Part shown: positions 1 to 12,210 of the stretch, in pieces
How the letters are laid out: each line of letters begins with the position of its first letter
Numbering within the stretch: the stretch's first letter is position 1
DNA from: Microplitis mediator
Lineage: Eukaryota; Arthropoda; Insecta; Hymenoptera; Braconidae
Length of the DNA: 64,000 nt
Reading direction: 5' to 3'
Assembly: GCF_029852145.1 (NCBI RefSeq)
Contig: NC_079978.1
Coordinates: 14,683,153-14,747,152, forward strand
The notes under the pieces: model-generated
What the model was told of the DNA's origin: nothing
The model's database searches: none
Seen by the model: the letters and a program-made list of their open reading frames with translations, nothing else
Made by a program: the position numbers and the translations under genes

Positions 1-1124
1 TATCCATAGAGGGGAATTATAGGGAGAGGTCGAAGGTTCTATTATGTCCATTAACATTAATTCTGTAATTTGTTTTTGAATTTCGTCTTTTTGTGCAGGT
101 GGATGTCTGTATTGTCGAGTATTTACCGGTACGTCATCGTTAGTAGGTATACTGTGTGCCGCTGTCTCTGTAGCGCGCAATGATTCTCCTGGAATGTGGA
201 ACAGGTCAGCGTATTTTTCTACAAGAGAAACTATCGCTTTACGCTCTTCCCCATTCAAATGTTCTAAACGCAAGAGTTTTAACACTTGGTCAACACGATT
301 TTCCCCGGCCGTGGTATTTTTATCGTATTTGTCTGTGTCGTCTTGCGTCAAAGTACTGTCCTCGTCTTCACTTGTCCCAAAGGGGTACAGTGGAATTACG
401 GGCACTTTTACTTTAACATCTTTACTAAGAGTATTAATCGCGTACAAATAAGCAATACCATTATTATTCCTAACTAAAGCTTCGCCTGCGTAAATACCGT
501 CTTCAAATTCTATACGAGGTGCATAACCCTCTTTAAGTTTACTGTCGACTCGAACAAACATTGCTGTTTTTGTTCGAGCTTTTAGAACGAAATATTCTCC
601 CTCGGTGAATGATAATTCTAAATTATTTAAATGTTTAAAAGTTATAGTATTTTCTACTAAGTTGATTATTCCGCTATGTTCGCGTAAAAATTCCATACCG
701 AGTATTCCACTATAATCTAAAGAAAATTCATCTGGGATGACATGAAAGTATGTAGTTTCATTAAAGATTTGCATTTTAATTCTACCTAAAGTAATGGCTT
801 CAGATACTCCATTTAGTTTATAGCAATAAGAATCGTCAATTAAATTTTTATATTTTACTTCGCCGTATTTTATTAAATTTAAACTACATCCCGTGTCAAT
901 TAAAATTTTTCCGTAACTCGATATAATATTTTTAGATTTGAGCATGATAGAAGTAGGTTTGTAATCTATTGACATAGTACCTACGACATAAGTTCGCGTT
1001 GGTATTCTTAATTTTTGTTCGAAATTTGGCGCTGGGCTGATACGTTTCCCATCGGAGCGCCGACTCGAGGGAACGGGTTTGCGTTTCCCGTACTTGTACT
1101 TGGTTTTGAGTCTAGTCTGTCATG
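1..1124 (-). CDS. pol: Ty3/Gypsy pol (protease and start of reverse transcriptase), partial
   Basis: This is the frame after gag on the minus strand, open from about 1124 to the left edge with no ATG needed. It holds a retropepsin motif (I-D-T-G-C-S, DTG at 889-897) that would cut the polyprotein. At the edge it reads I-E-P-S-T-S-P-Y-N-S-P-L-W, the signature just upstream of the reverse transcriptase fingers in Gypsy-group elements. The frame is -1 relative to gag and overlaps it by about 115 nt, so expression probably needs a -1 ribosomal frameshift. RT, RNase H and integrase lie outside the window. No internal stop is visible, so the element may be fairly intact. Confidence 0.85.
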
Positions 1125-2336
1125 ATGTCTTTCGTCATACATTTTTTTTCTGCAATTATTCATTAAATGACCGTTCATTTTACAATAATCACATCGAAGA
1201 ATATTTCTGTTTATAGTTTGATTAGATTCAATATTTTTTCTTTGCATTAAAATTCTGCATTCCCCGATATTATGATTATTTCTTTTGCAGAAATTACAAA
1301 ATCTAGTATTTTGATTAAAATTTCTTTGATTTTGATATTTATCTTGTCTCGATTTTTCAAAATAGTTTTGATGATTTTTTTGAAATTGATTTGGATTTTT
1401 ATGATCATTATTTGAATTACGAATGTTCTGGGTTAAGTCAGTATTATTTTGAAAGTTTTGTCTAGTGTGTGAAGTTAAAACGTGATGGTAATCTTTACTT
1501 TGTGTTCGCGAATCATATATATTGAAAAAATTATCGACATTTCTCATTTGCTGTAGTTGTTTTTCTACTTTTTCGGCTGATTTTGTCGCGTAGTCGAGAT
1601 CTGAGTATTTATCTTCTTGTAAAAAAATAGCAAATTTTGGGTGTAACCCTGATATGAATGAACGAATAGCGGTTTCTTTAGCTAACGTAGCCTTTTCTGT
1701 TTTATTTTCCCCGTCGGTATATTCAATTTCTGACAATGTATTTCGCAAATGTTGGCTTATTCTGTAGTTAAAGTCTCTGACGCGTTCGTTTGGATATTGT
1801 TGAAAGTTATCAAATTCTCTCATCCATAGTGAGATTTCTTTACTTTGTCTAAAGTGTAAATTTAAAAATGAAATAAAGTCGTCGATATTTGTCAGGTCTA
1901 TGGTACTAACTCTTTTTAAAGGTTCGCCTTTACATTTTGTCTGCAATAGTTTAACTAGAAATTCTTCGTTAATATCGTCTTTAAAAATTTTCTTAGCATT
2001 TCTGCGCGCTTTTGTAAATGACTCTATGGGATAACCGTCTTTTGTACCGTCAAAGTCTGGGATGGTTTTTAGAAAGTCTTTATAATCAATTTTATTAATA
2101 TTATTATTATTTTGGGTTCTGTTAAAATTTATTATTGATTGTGAATCTAAATTTGTGGTGTTCATTTTATTCATTTCCTCTCGTACGCGTCGCGCTAGTT
2201 CAGTTTCAAAATTTTCATTAAAAGTATTTTTTATTTGTTCATGATCTGATCTCAATTTTTGAATTTCGTTTACTAATGTTTCTATTGTAGCTTTTGCTTC
2301 TGTGAGAGAAACTTCCATAGCTTCTATTTCAGGCAT
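1008..2336 (-). CDS. gag: Ty3/Gypsy Gag polyprotein with two zinc knuckles
   Basis: The protein is 442 aa and is the structural nucleocapsid/capsid protein of an LTR retrotransposon. The N-terminus is charged and coiled-coil-like (residues about 5-50). The middle has the W-M-R-E-F-D and Q-x-P-N-E-R-V-R-D-F features of retrotransposon gag domains. The Asn/Gln-rich C-terminal part carries two CX2CX4HX4C knuckles (C-N-F-C...H...C and C-D-Y-C...H...C). The first ATG after the leader was chosen as start. It is undisrupted and in frame with two GGGAAAC heptamers just before its end. Family assignment is firm; the exact Gypsy clade is not determined. Confidence 0.88.
   Translation of the reverse strand: MPEIEAMEVSLTEAKATIETLVNEIQKLRSDHEQIKNTFNENFETELARRVREEMNKMNTTNLDSQSIINFNRTQNNNNINKIDYKDFLKTIPDFDGTKDGYPIESFTKARRNAKKIFKDDINEEFLVKLLQTKCKGEPLKRVSTIDLTNIDDFISFLNLHFRQSKEISLWMREFDNFQQYPNERVRDFNYRISQHLRNTLSEIEYTDGENKTEKATLAKETAIRSFISGLHPKFAIFLQEDKYSDLDYATKSAEKVEKQLQQMRNVDNFFNIYDSRTQSKDYHHVLTSHTRQNFQNNTDLTQNIRNSNNDHKNPNQFQKNHQNYFEKSRQDKYQNQRNFNQNTRFCNFCKRNNHNIGECRILMQRKNIESNQTINRNILRCDYCKMNGHLMNNCRKKMYDERHHDRLDSKPSTSTGNANPFPRVGAPMGNVSAQRQISNKN
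1044..1089 (-). promoter_or_regulatory. Two candidate -1 frameshift slippery heptamers (GGGAAAC)
   Basis: GGGAAAC occurs at 1089-1083 and 1050-1044 on the minus strand, both in the X_XXY_YYZ register of gag (GGA and AAC are gag codons). Both lie within the gag-pol overlap, and pol is in the -1 frame. GGGAAAC is a known retroviral-type slippery sequence. Whether one or both sites work is not shown. Confidence 0.6.
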
Positions 2337-3078
2337 TTTTATGAATTTCTGATTTTAAATTTATGTAACGCAAAAAAAAATTTACAAAATTGAATGATAT
2401 CGATAAATCGACTTACTACTTAGATGATTGTAAAAATAAATTATGATTGATGTGAAGATCTTCGTTGCCGTCGGAAGGTTGATGGTGAAGGTCAGCAGGT
2501 AACACGATGTTGTAGATTTCTCAGCACTTATTGGTGTTGAACTGTCCGTCGGAAGCCGTGAATGATGATGGTAATTTGGTTGAATCAGCAAAAAGAACAA
2601 TTTTTCAGATTCTCTGCTTACTCGACCTGAATATTCTCTTTGAATATTGTCCTGAGGTTTTATTTTTAATTTTGATAATAAATTTTTTTTTGTTTTTCAC
2701 TAACTTCACTCACTAATAATTTTACCTTGACTTTAATTTTTAATTTGAAATTTTTGTTTCAATCGATTTTTATATATTTTTCTTTATTTATTATTTTATG
2801 AGAGCGAAAAAAAAATTTAAATTTCAGATCTCGGAGATTAAAAAAAAATTTCCGAATTTTTAATTTAAATGTTCGATATTATTATTTTAAGTATTTTTTT
2901 ATGATTTTCTTTTAATTATTTATGAAATTTTAATTTCGTTTATTTGAATTTTTATTATTATTAATTTTACTCACTTCAATTCTCACTTAATTTTTCACTT
3001 TGATAGCTTGATGTCAATTTTTTGTTTAAAAAAAAAAATTTTCGGATTTTTGAGATTTTGACCAGTCTATTCGGGGGC
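2337..3078 (-). other. 5' leader of the Gypsy element
   Basis: This AT-rich stretch lies between the primer-binding site and the gag start. No supported coding region was found. It is the expected place for the packaging signal and untranslated leader of the element. Confidence 0.5.
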
Positions 3079-3102
3079 TGTTCGAATCCGTCGCTGCCAC
3101 CA
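3079..3102 (-). promoter_or_regulatory. Primer-binding site of the Gypsy element (tRNA-Leu-like)
   Basis: On the plus strand this reads as a tRNA 3' half: TTCGAATCC (T-loop end) followed by an acceptor ending GCTGCCACCA. The minus strand therefore begins TGGTGGCAGC, complementary to a tRNA 3' end. The terminal GCTGCCA-CCA matches insect tRNA-Leu best from memory, with mismatches further in. It lies between the presumed 5' LTR and gag. Confidence 0.65.
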
Positions 3103-3899
3103 ATTTTAATTATATATAAGTTGTTACGTCCTGGTTGATGTTTTGGCGCTGGCGTAGTTGAGCGGTCGATTTAAATTGGACGTGATGGAAACTTACATAT
3201 AATTATAAATAATAATTAAGTATGGGTTGAACAGCCACCATTTGGTGGTTGAAATAAACTGGTTAAATTTATATGTTATTAAATGTATTATCTGGATCTG
3301 TTTTATTCAATGAATAAAGAGATAGTTGGAGAATTTGTGAAACGTACAATTCTGATGTTATAATATTGTTAAGTTATTCTTAACAATAGCTTCGAGAATG
3401 TGAGAACGAAGTTGAGTTTTTAATATTGAGCCTGACTGCTCTCTATGATTCTATATCTCAGACTGATTTCTCTTGATCGAGAAAAACTAGAGTAACTCTT
3501 ATCAATACGTTTGGGCATCAGACCCGCGCATCGAGTCATATGGAGGGGTCATTCGAGATAACGCATGTTCTCGAATGATCCATTCTAATATTTATTGAAA
3601 ATACTTAGTTCTCACGATCTCTCCACTTTTGTTACTAACAAATGAGTCACTTATCTATTAACAAAAGCTATCTTAAACAAAATAGATATTTGTGCAGCTG
3701 CACGTCTCGAGGATTAACTCGAGGCGTCAGCGCTTATTTATATTTGATAAAATATAGAAAAATAAGTTTATCAATTATTACTCATATCCTTAACGTTCAA
3801 ATGTCTTAAATAATATTATTCTATTATTATATTATATTATTTTATATGATTAATTAAATATTATTGGAATTACTAGATTATCGATATTCGATATAATTA
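3103..3899 (-). repeat. Presumed 5' LTR of the Gypsy element (boundaries approximate)
   Basis: The interval runs from the primer-binding site to the point where the LINE reading frame begins. It should be the 5' LTR of the minus-strand element. The second LTR is outside the window, so the ends cannot be confirmed by repeat comparison. It starts and ends with AT-rich sequence related to AATTATAT / ATATAATT. Confidence 0.45.
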
Positions 3900-3900
3900 G

Positions 3901-5022
3901 TTAGGTTTCAGGTCGGTAATTAAGGAAGTAAAAGCCTACGTCATCTGCCATACAGGCTGGGACGTAACAGTCGTTTCGATGGTGGCGACAAAATGCCTCG
4001 AAGTCGTTGAGAGCTGGAGTGTCACGATTCACGTGCGGTTGATCACCATACAACTCGGACCAAAAAGCTTCTACTCGCTCGATAGATAGGGGATCGCCAG
4101 AAACAGATGTCTTAGGTGTCAAAAAGCTTGACGGACTTAACCGAAACAAAGAGTTATCGGTAAGCCGCTTCAGCTTTTTCTCCAGTGACTTTTTAGCAGT
4201 CACCAGAGCCCGCAACTTGTTGAGAGACCCTTCTTTGATGTTAAGAAGATTCTCCTTATTCAGTGTGTGATGTTGATATCGTAGTCCAGCCGCAATACGG
4301 CGGACTTTAGGCGTAAACGCTTTACGAGCATTTACGTACTCAATAACACAATGAATGCGGGAGACATGTTTTCGGAGATCATCAATCTTCAGTGAAAGCT
4401 GCCCAATGCGACCTCTCATCTTAGCCTCCGGAGAAGAAGTATTATTTCTTGCCGGAGGTAAGAGTGAGGAAGCAGCATCATAGACAGCTTGATTGATGGT
4501 GAGTAGAGTAGAATCCTCCTGAATCCGAGTTGATAGCTCGTGGTTTTCCGTGTCAAGTAGATGTTTTGGGTAGTGTATCTTTTTAGAGATACATACTTGT
4601 CGTCTTTCAAAATCATTGTCGGCGTCTTCGGAAGAACGGCGTCTCTCCTGATGTAGCTGTGCTGGAAAAGACAGACGGTGAGATACTCGTCTGTTATTTA
4701 ACAGTGATCGTCGTGTTCGCCGGAGATGAGAGGCATAATCACGCAGATGTTGTTGTGAAAAATGGCTATGGTTAGGGTGCATATCGCTCCAAAGAGCATG
4801 CATCCTAGCCATGTAACCTCTCCGCTCCGGTTCACTGTTATTATAGCACATCAGGAGATCGACTCGTAATTCCTCCATCCACCTAAATGCAGTCCGTTGT
4901 TCGCCAGGGTCGTCATCATTCGGAATCTCGGTGCTCCGCCCAGCTAGTGGGTAGCCCTCATCCGAGAAGGGCCGGTTGTGGGGAGCACTTCTGTGTTCAG
5001 GATTATCTTGAACTCAGTTTAC
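3901..5022 (-). pseudogene. Non-LTR retrotransposon fragment, R4/Dong-like
   Basis: The open frame has an ATG at 4878 and stays open upstream to about 5022. It encodes the region before the reverse transcriptase of an R2/R4-type LINE. Recognisable blocks are L-L-x-C-Y...R-G-Y-M-A-R-M...L-W near the N-terminus, a basic V-N-A-R-K-A-F segment, and the linker F-W-S-E-L-Y-G. The frame ends at 3901, where the Gypsy LTR begins, so the RT domain is absent here. The 5' side lies next to a TAA/TTA microsatellite, the known target of Dong elements. Family call is from motif memory, moderate confidence. Confidence 0.5.
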
Positions 5023-5164
5023 TTCACATTGGGGAGTTAACCCAATGCAAAGGTTGTTGTGCGCTTTGTAGGCCAGCAGATGGAAGGCCGGCCTACTTTG
5101 CCCACGATGCGCCACGGGGTAAATAGTACTCCCGCTGGCCGCACAACATGCACCGTGGGCATTT
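5023..5164 (-). other. 5' untranslated part of the LINE fragment
   Basis: This GC-richer segment lies between the LINE frame and the microsatellite and probably is the 5' UTR of the LINE. No separate gene is seen. Confidence 0.4.
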
Positions 5165-5165
5165 A

Positions 5166-5217
<52 letters not shown>
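5165..5217. repeat. (ATT)n microsatellite
   Basis: About 17 perfect ATT units. It flanks the LINE fragment on one side and the young LTR element on the other. The same repeat resumes at 10521, so it was probably one tract before the LTR insertion. Confidence 0.95.
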
Positions 5218-5856
5218 TGTTACGTTTTGAATAATTCCCAATATTAATTTTTAATTATTTAATAATTATTTGTATCGTCTATAAACAATGGTCACTGATC
5301 CTAGTCACAGCACCACTGTTACGTTTTGAGAATTACCCCAAACTAATTAAAAATAAAAATAATTTTTAATTATTAAATTTAATTCAGGTTTGGCCTCATT
5401 GGAGTATCGACAGACCCCCGGTGGGCCTTGGTCGTCGATTATTTTATTGTAATTATTTATTTTGGATAGTGAATGGATAGGTCATAGTGTAGGTGAAAAT
5501 ATTGGGGTGCCAATTGGCACCCCAAAATAAGGTTGAATTAATTTAGAATTAATTACGTTTATTAACTATATAGAGAGCAGAGGATCGAGCTCTATGAGCT
5601 CTCTCGAAGGACTGACTATTTAGTCATTATAAAAATATAATAAAGCCAACAGAGTTGACAGAATGTTGACGCTGCATCTCAGGTTCTCTGTGAGAAAATT
5701 GTCGTGACCCGGATCTCATGCATCGTCATCTGTTTTGACTGCCCGCGAGCCACGACGACTCTCTTATCGTAACTGATTTCTGTTACATCGAATTAAATTA
5801 ATTTATGAAAAATAATTAATTTAATTTAATCAATAAAATATTACGGGAACGTAACA
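5218..5856 (-). repeat. 3' LTR of the young LTR element
   Basis: On the minus strand it runs from TGTTACG at 5856 to CGTAACA at 5218. It contains a second internal terminus-like TGTTACG at 5317, preceded by a primer-site-like sequence, so about 99 bp appear to have been added by duplication of the LTR/primer-site junction. Confidence 0.9.
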
Positions 5857-5865
5857 CCTCCCAAC
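5857..5865 (-). promoter_or_regulatory. Polypurine tract
   Basis: The minus strand reads GTTGGGAGG immediately before the 3' LTR start TGTTACG. This is the expected position and composition for the plus-strand primer of reverse transcription. Confidence 0.7.
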
Positions 5866-5942
5866 ATAAGCAAGTCGCAGCGTTTCAAACGAATAACGCT
5901 ACGACTGAAAATGAAATTCATGACTTGATATATTCCAAATAG

Positions 5943-6045
5943 AATGTGTAATTGACTCTATATAAACTAAAATTCAATGTATGAATGAATCTATATAAAC
6001 TAAAGTTGAATGTTTAAATGACTCTATATAAACCAAAGTTCGATC
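5943..6045. repeat. Three tandem copies of a ~34 bp unit
   Basis: The unit contains CTCTATATAAACTAAA or a close variant followed by TTCAATGT-like sequence, repeated three times inside the LTR element between its polypurine tract and the reading frames. Nothing else recognisable lies between 5866 and 6366. Confidence 0.75.
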
Positions 6046-6366
6046 ATAAATTTTTTTATGAAGTTATTCGCTTGCAATTTTAACGTAAACCTGAGATGCG
6101 CTATTTTTGTATATAATTATATAATGTTTAAGTAATTAAAATTATTACTATTTTTATGGCTTAAGTCATTTATGTAATCTAAATTCACTTTTTCAATGCC
6201 TCCCGACATAAGTCGGTTACTATTTCTATTTTGAACACCTTATAGTATGGAATTCAATTAATTTTAACACAGTAGTAAAAATAACGTACTTTCATTTAAC
6301 TGATTTAATTCGGCAGTTAAAGTAATAATTGTGATTGATTGGATCGGCTGACTAATATCCTAATCT

Positions 6367-6774
6367 TCATTTCTTAAGATCGAAACCTTGATCCTTGGTT
6401 GATTCGGCGACGACCTTTAAGGTGTTGATGTACATAGTTGGAATCGACATTCCAACTGTTTCTGCTAAACAGTAGAAGTCTTCAAAATTAATAGAAATAA
6501 ATAACTCGACGTGTATTAATTTGATATTTATACACGCAAACGAACTGATTGTAGGTGCCTTGACATCACACGTAGAACTGGAAGCACCGTTGCTGGTTGA
6601 TTTTGAAGATCTATTTTCCACACTGTAGTGTTCTTCCGTCAGGCTCCGATGGTGATGTTTGAAATTCGCCCAATCAACCCAATTACACCACCGGATTAAA
6701 TCAGTTTCATAAAGTCGTATACAAAGCCTGAATAGTGCTTCAAAAAAAATCCAATTCATATAATACATTAACAT
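6367..6774 (-). CDS. Second frame of the LTR-element ORF (possible C-terminal extension)
   Basis: This 135 aa frame overlaps the end of the 426 aa ORF and enters at a run of eight T residues near 6739-6746, in the +1 register. It could be the C-terminal continuation of the larger ORF after loss or gain of one T, or be reached by frameshifting. It has no recognised domain. It contains Trp/Cys-rich and Ser-rich stretches. Confidence 0.4.
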   Translation of the reverse strand: MLMYYMNWIFFEALFRLCIRLYETDLIRWCNWVDWANFKHHHRSLTEEHYSVENRSSKSTSNGASSSTCDVKAPTISSFACINIKLIHVELFISINFEDFYCLAETVGMSIPTMYINTLKVVAESTKDQGFDLKK

Positions 6775-8020
6775 TAAATAATTTTTTGATTTCTTTATAC
6801 GTATTTAATAAGATCAAAAATAAATCGTTAATGTCTAATCCTTTTCGGTCCAAATTAGCGCCTATTTTCAAATATTTAATATTTGTATTGTCAAATCTAA
6901 TTTCCGATAATTTACATTTATCTGGCGGTTTTTTCCACCTTACTTTACAGATACTCTTTTTATAAATATTCATGATAAGACAAAATCTTAAATCGTTTTT
7001 AATTGAAATTAACAGGTCAAATATACCTTTTATACAAAACATAATGTAAAATATATTTCTTATAAAGTCTGAGCCGGAAAACGTAAAACCACTAAATTTA
7101 TCGTTTACATTATTACAATAATGTTTATAAACCTTTTCTTGCCTTTCATTTTGTGGATTGTTTCCTTTTGAAATAACCCACCATAGCGAATTAATTTTTG
7201 AGCCCAATGATTGACTGTAATTATTTTCTACTTTACTCTCCACTGAGCAGTAAAGTAGTTCTTTATTTTTAATTGTTTTTACATTCACGAACTCAACGCG
7301 GTCATTTTTATCCGTATGCTCGATCTCGAAGACTCCACTGGCTCGGATCGGCATAATTTCATTTTCCGTGGTTGCGAAAACAGCAAGCTCGCCAACCCGG
7401 GTATTCAAATTTTCGGCTCTCAATAATCCTTGAGCAGACCGAACCGTACGAGCTCCTGACATAACAAGTACAGGCAGCTCCTTATTGACATCCGCGTGAC
7501 TCGAATTATTACTCAAACAATTAAAATCAATCATTGGCTCCAAATTATATGAATTCTCGTTTAAAATATTTATAAGTGGTACGTTTTCAGGCAAAAATTT
7601 ATTTGAATCTAATCCTGCCTTCTTACGGACAGTTTTGACCCTAATAGATCCTTTTGATCTATTCAAATGGTCGAGATTAATTTCCGACTTGTTTTGGAAC
7701 TCGCGAATTGCGGCTTCATTCAAAAGATAAGCCTTCATCTTTATGGATTCAGATTCTACTAAAGGTAGAATCTCGCATCCGCTTGATTCTTGCTTCCGAA
7801 AAGCAAGCAATCGAGCCCGTAAATAATTTTGATTTTCGCCCATCGCAGTCTCGTTTAAGAGACGGGCTTTTAATTTTGTAGATTCCGACTCTACAATCGG
7901 TAAAGTTCTACAACTGTTCGATTCTTGCTCCCGAAATGCAAGTAATCGATCCCGTAAACGATTTTGTCTTTCCATTAGGAGTTCCGTCTCCGATATCGGA
8001 ACTTTTAATTGATTATTCAT
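6740..8020 (-). CDS. Unknown 426 aa protein carried by the LTR element
   Basis: This is the only substantial intact frame in the element. No retrotransposon domain, zinc knuckle or DTG motif is present. The N-terminal ~95 residues contain a duplicated unit: each copy reads approximately L-x-A-F-R-x-Q-E-S, then a P-x-V-E-S-E-S block and then an L-L-N-E-x-A block. A hydrophobic stretch occurs around residues 315-345 (I-F-Y-I-M-F-C-I-K-G-I-F-D-L-L-I), perhaps a membrane segment. The LTRs are almost identical, so this frame was carried through a recent transposition. It may be a captured host gene or a rapidly changing accessory gene. Function unknown. Confidence 0.6.
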   Translation of the reverse strand: MNNQLKVPISETELLMERQNRLRDRLLAFREQESNSCRTLPIVESESTKLKARLLNETAMGENQNYLRARLLAFRKQESSGCEILPLVESESIKMKAYLLNEAAIREFQNKSEINLDHLNRSKGSIRVKTVRKKAGLDSNKFLPENVPLINILNENSYNLEPMIDFNCLSNNSSHADVNKELPVLVMSGARTVRSAQGLLRAENLNTRVGELAVFATTENEIMPIRASGVFEIEHTDKNDRVEFVNVKTIKNKELLYCSVESKVENNYSQSLGSKINSLWWVISKGNNPQNERQEKVYKHYCNNVNDKFSGFTFSGSDFIRNIFYIMFCIKGIFDLLISIKNDLRFCLIMNIYKKSICKVRWKKPPDKCKLSEIRFDNTNIKYLKIGANLDRKGLDINDLFLILLNTYKEIKKLFNVNVLYELDFF

Positions 8021-8555
8021 TTTAAAAGTCTATGATATCAAAATCATTAAAATGATTTGATTCTTAAATTAATATGATAATAAGCACAATTTTCTATGCA
8101 TTTCAGAGAGACATCTATATTGATGCTCTAATAAATTTTAAATAAGTTCACAATTCATTTATTTGAACTTGAATAAATTTTTCAAAGTTAATTGTAAAGG
8201 TGTTGTCGCGAATCACAGTATATAATATTCTGTTTTAATGTATATTTTCATTCACAAAGACCAGTGGTGGAAAAATGTTTTAATTATGCTTTATTTGAAA
8301 CTAACTGAGATCAGCTTTGAGACCTGATCGTGATATAGCGACTACGTCTTGGTTTTACAGTATACCGGGACATACTCTTCGTTAAATCAGCGACGAGAAT
8401 CTCAACTGATCCCATTGAAAAATAAATTGACACACAGTATAACATAATTAAAACATCTTCTAAAATATTCGCGCAGTATTATTTCTTATAATAATAATAC
8501 AATAATATTTATCCTGTAATATATTTAAATATATTCGCGAAAACACCTTTAAAAC

Positions 8556-9207
8556 TCCGTAGCAACAGTTTTGCAATAATTAAATATTTTATAATAAAAA
8601 TTATCATATCTGATCGCGTACAAATGCATTCGCGATATAAGTTAAAAATATCCGTAGCAACACTTATAATTGACGAGTATCAAAATTATAAATTTTTGAA
8701 AATTAATTAAAACAGAATAATAAAATTCTACGATTGTAATTATTATTTAAAAATATAATGTTCTTTGCAATTCGTCCAGCAGTCATCAAGTAATAAATTG
8801 TTTCAATAAAATAAACAACTGTTTCCGCACAATATTCGCGGAAAATTATTTAAATTCCGTAGCAACATTTTTTGATTGTAATTATTTAAAGAAAATGTTT
8901 AAACTTTAGTATAAAAATCATTATTTTAAGTTATAGTCAACTATAACGTTTTTAGTAACAAATTTTTCCGCACCATACTCGTGAAAAATTATTAAATAAC
9001 AAAGTCCGTAGCAACGTTTTTATTTTTAAAAATCGTTATTTAAATTATTATCAATTATAATCTTTTAATGATTTATCCGGCGGTATCATATTCAGTTTCA
9101 GCAACCTGACAATTATTTTCCACTTAATTTAAAAACTTAAATGTCAATAATATCGCGTAGATATTAGTGAATACTCGCGAAACATTTTATTTACTGTCCG
9201 TAGCAAC
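8556..9207. repeat. Five copies of TCCGTAGCAAC in the LTR-element leader
   Basis: The 11-mer TCCGTAGCAAC occurs at 8556, 8651, 8856, 9005 and 9197 (plus strand). Each is preceded at 13-25 bp by CTCG/TTCGCG(A/G)-type sequence. On the element's minus strand this is GTTGCTACGGA. The set lies between the primer-binding site and the ORF. The rest of 8021-9880 is AT-rich with no gene seen. Confidence 0.85.
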
Positions 9208-9880
9208 ATTCCCTTTTTTAATTCTTGAATTTACACTTTTTCACAGAAAATATTTGAATAATAAATTTAAATATTTAATTCGTAATCGATTTTATTAATC
9301 TTTGAAATTAATTAGATAATCGAACTAAATTGAATAGTGAGATTTTAATCATCACTGTAATCAATTCATCGACGTCTTCCGACGGTAAACAGTCTTTTTG
9401 GATATCACAACCACGATTAAAATCGTCAAATTTTACCTTTTGGTTGGTCTAGTAATTCCGTGTAAGCGTTAGATTCACATAAAAAAAATAAATTTTATAA
9501 ACAATAAATCACTTAATTATTTTTTATATGAGCACTGTATGTGCAAGTAAAATGCTTTAATGTTCACTCAATTAAAATCTATAACTGGTAAAAATTTATT
9601 TTTACAGTGTTTGATTTAAAAAAAAAATAAATTCGATTGCGAAGCACATATCTTGAACGACACATAGTTTAATATTCTGATGAATGAAATTATTTATAAC
9701 AAAATTCAAATCACTAAAACAAATTCACTGATTAACTATTTTTTACAAGTTCACAAGTTCCGATGCAAATTATTTCACTAATTAATTTCTATTATAAAAT
9801 CTAAATGAGTAAGCTCAATGTCATTGTCAATTATGTCACAGAATTATCCTTTTTAATAATTATAAATAATCTAAGACCAT

Positions 9881-9896
9881 CCTGGTCACAGCACCA
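9881..9896 (-). promoter_or_regulatory. Primer-binding site (tRNA-His-like)
   Basis: The plus strand reads CCTGGTCACAGCACCA. This matches the 3' end of insect tRNA-His (CCTGGTCACGGCA plus CCA) at 15 of 16 bases as I recall it. It is one base from the 5' LTR end. Confidence 0.75.
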
Positions 9897-9897
9897 C

Positions 9898-10520
9898 TGT
9901 TACGTTTTGAATAATTCCCAATATTAATTTTTAATTATTTAATAATTATTTGTATCGTCTATAAACAATGGTCACTGATCCTAGTCACAGCACCACTGTT
10001 ACGTTTTGAGAATTACCCCAAACTAATTAAAAATAAAAATAATTTTTAATTATTAAATTTAATTCAGGTTTGGCCTCATTGGAGTATCGACAGACCCCCG
10101 GTGGGCCTTGGTCGTCGATTATTTTATTGTAATTATTTATTTTGGATAGTGAATGGATAGGTCATAGTGTAGGTGAAAATATTGGGGTGCCAATTGGCAC
10201 CCCAAAATAAGGTTGAATTAATTTAGAATTAATTACGTTTATTAACTATATAGAGAGCAGAGGATCGAGCTCTATGAGCTCTCTCGAAGGACTGACTATT
10301 TAGTCATTATAAAAATATAATAAAGCCAACAGAGTTGACAAAATGTTGACGCTGCATCTCAGGTTCTCTGTGAGAAAATTGTCGTGACCCGGATCTCATG
10401 CATCGTCATCTGTTTTGACTGCCCGCGAGCCACGACGACTCTCTTATCGTAACTGATTTCTGTTACATCGAATTAAATTAATTTATGAAAAATAATTAAT
10501 TTAATTTAATCAATAAAATA

Positions 10521-10523
<3 letters not shown>
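9898..10523 (-). repeat. 5' LTR of the young LTR element
   Basis: Nearly identical to 5218-5840. The final ~13 bp (to the TGTTACG end on the minus strand) are missing and replaced by TTA repeats, either a real microsatellite event or an assembly effect. Confidence 0.88.

Positions 10524-12210
<1,687 letters not shown>

Noticed and set aside
5164..5241. Poly-Asn / poly-Ile frames
   Set aside because: They are the ATT microsatellite translated.
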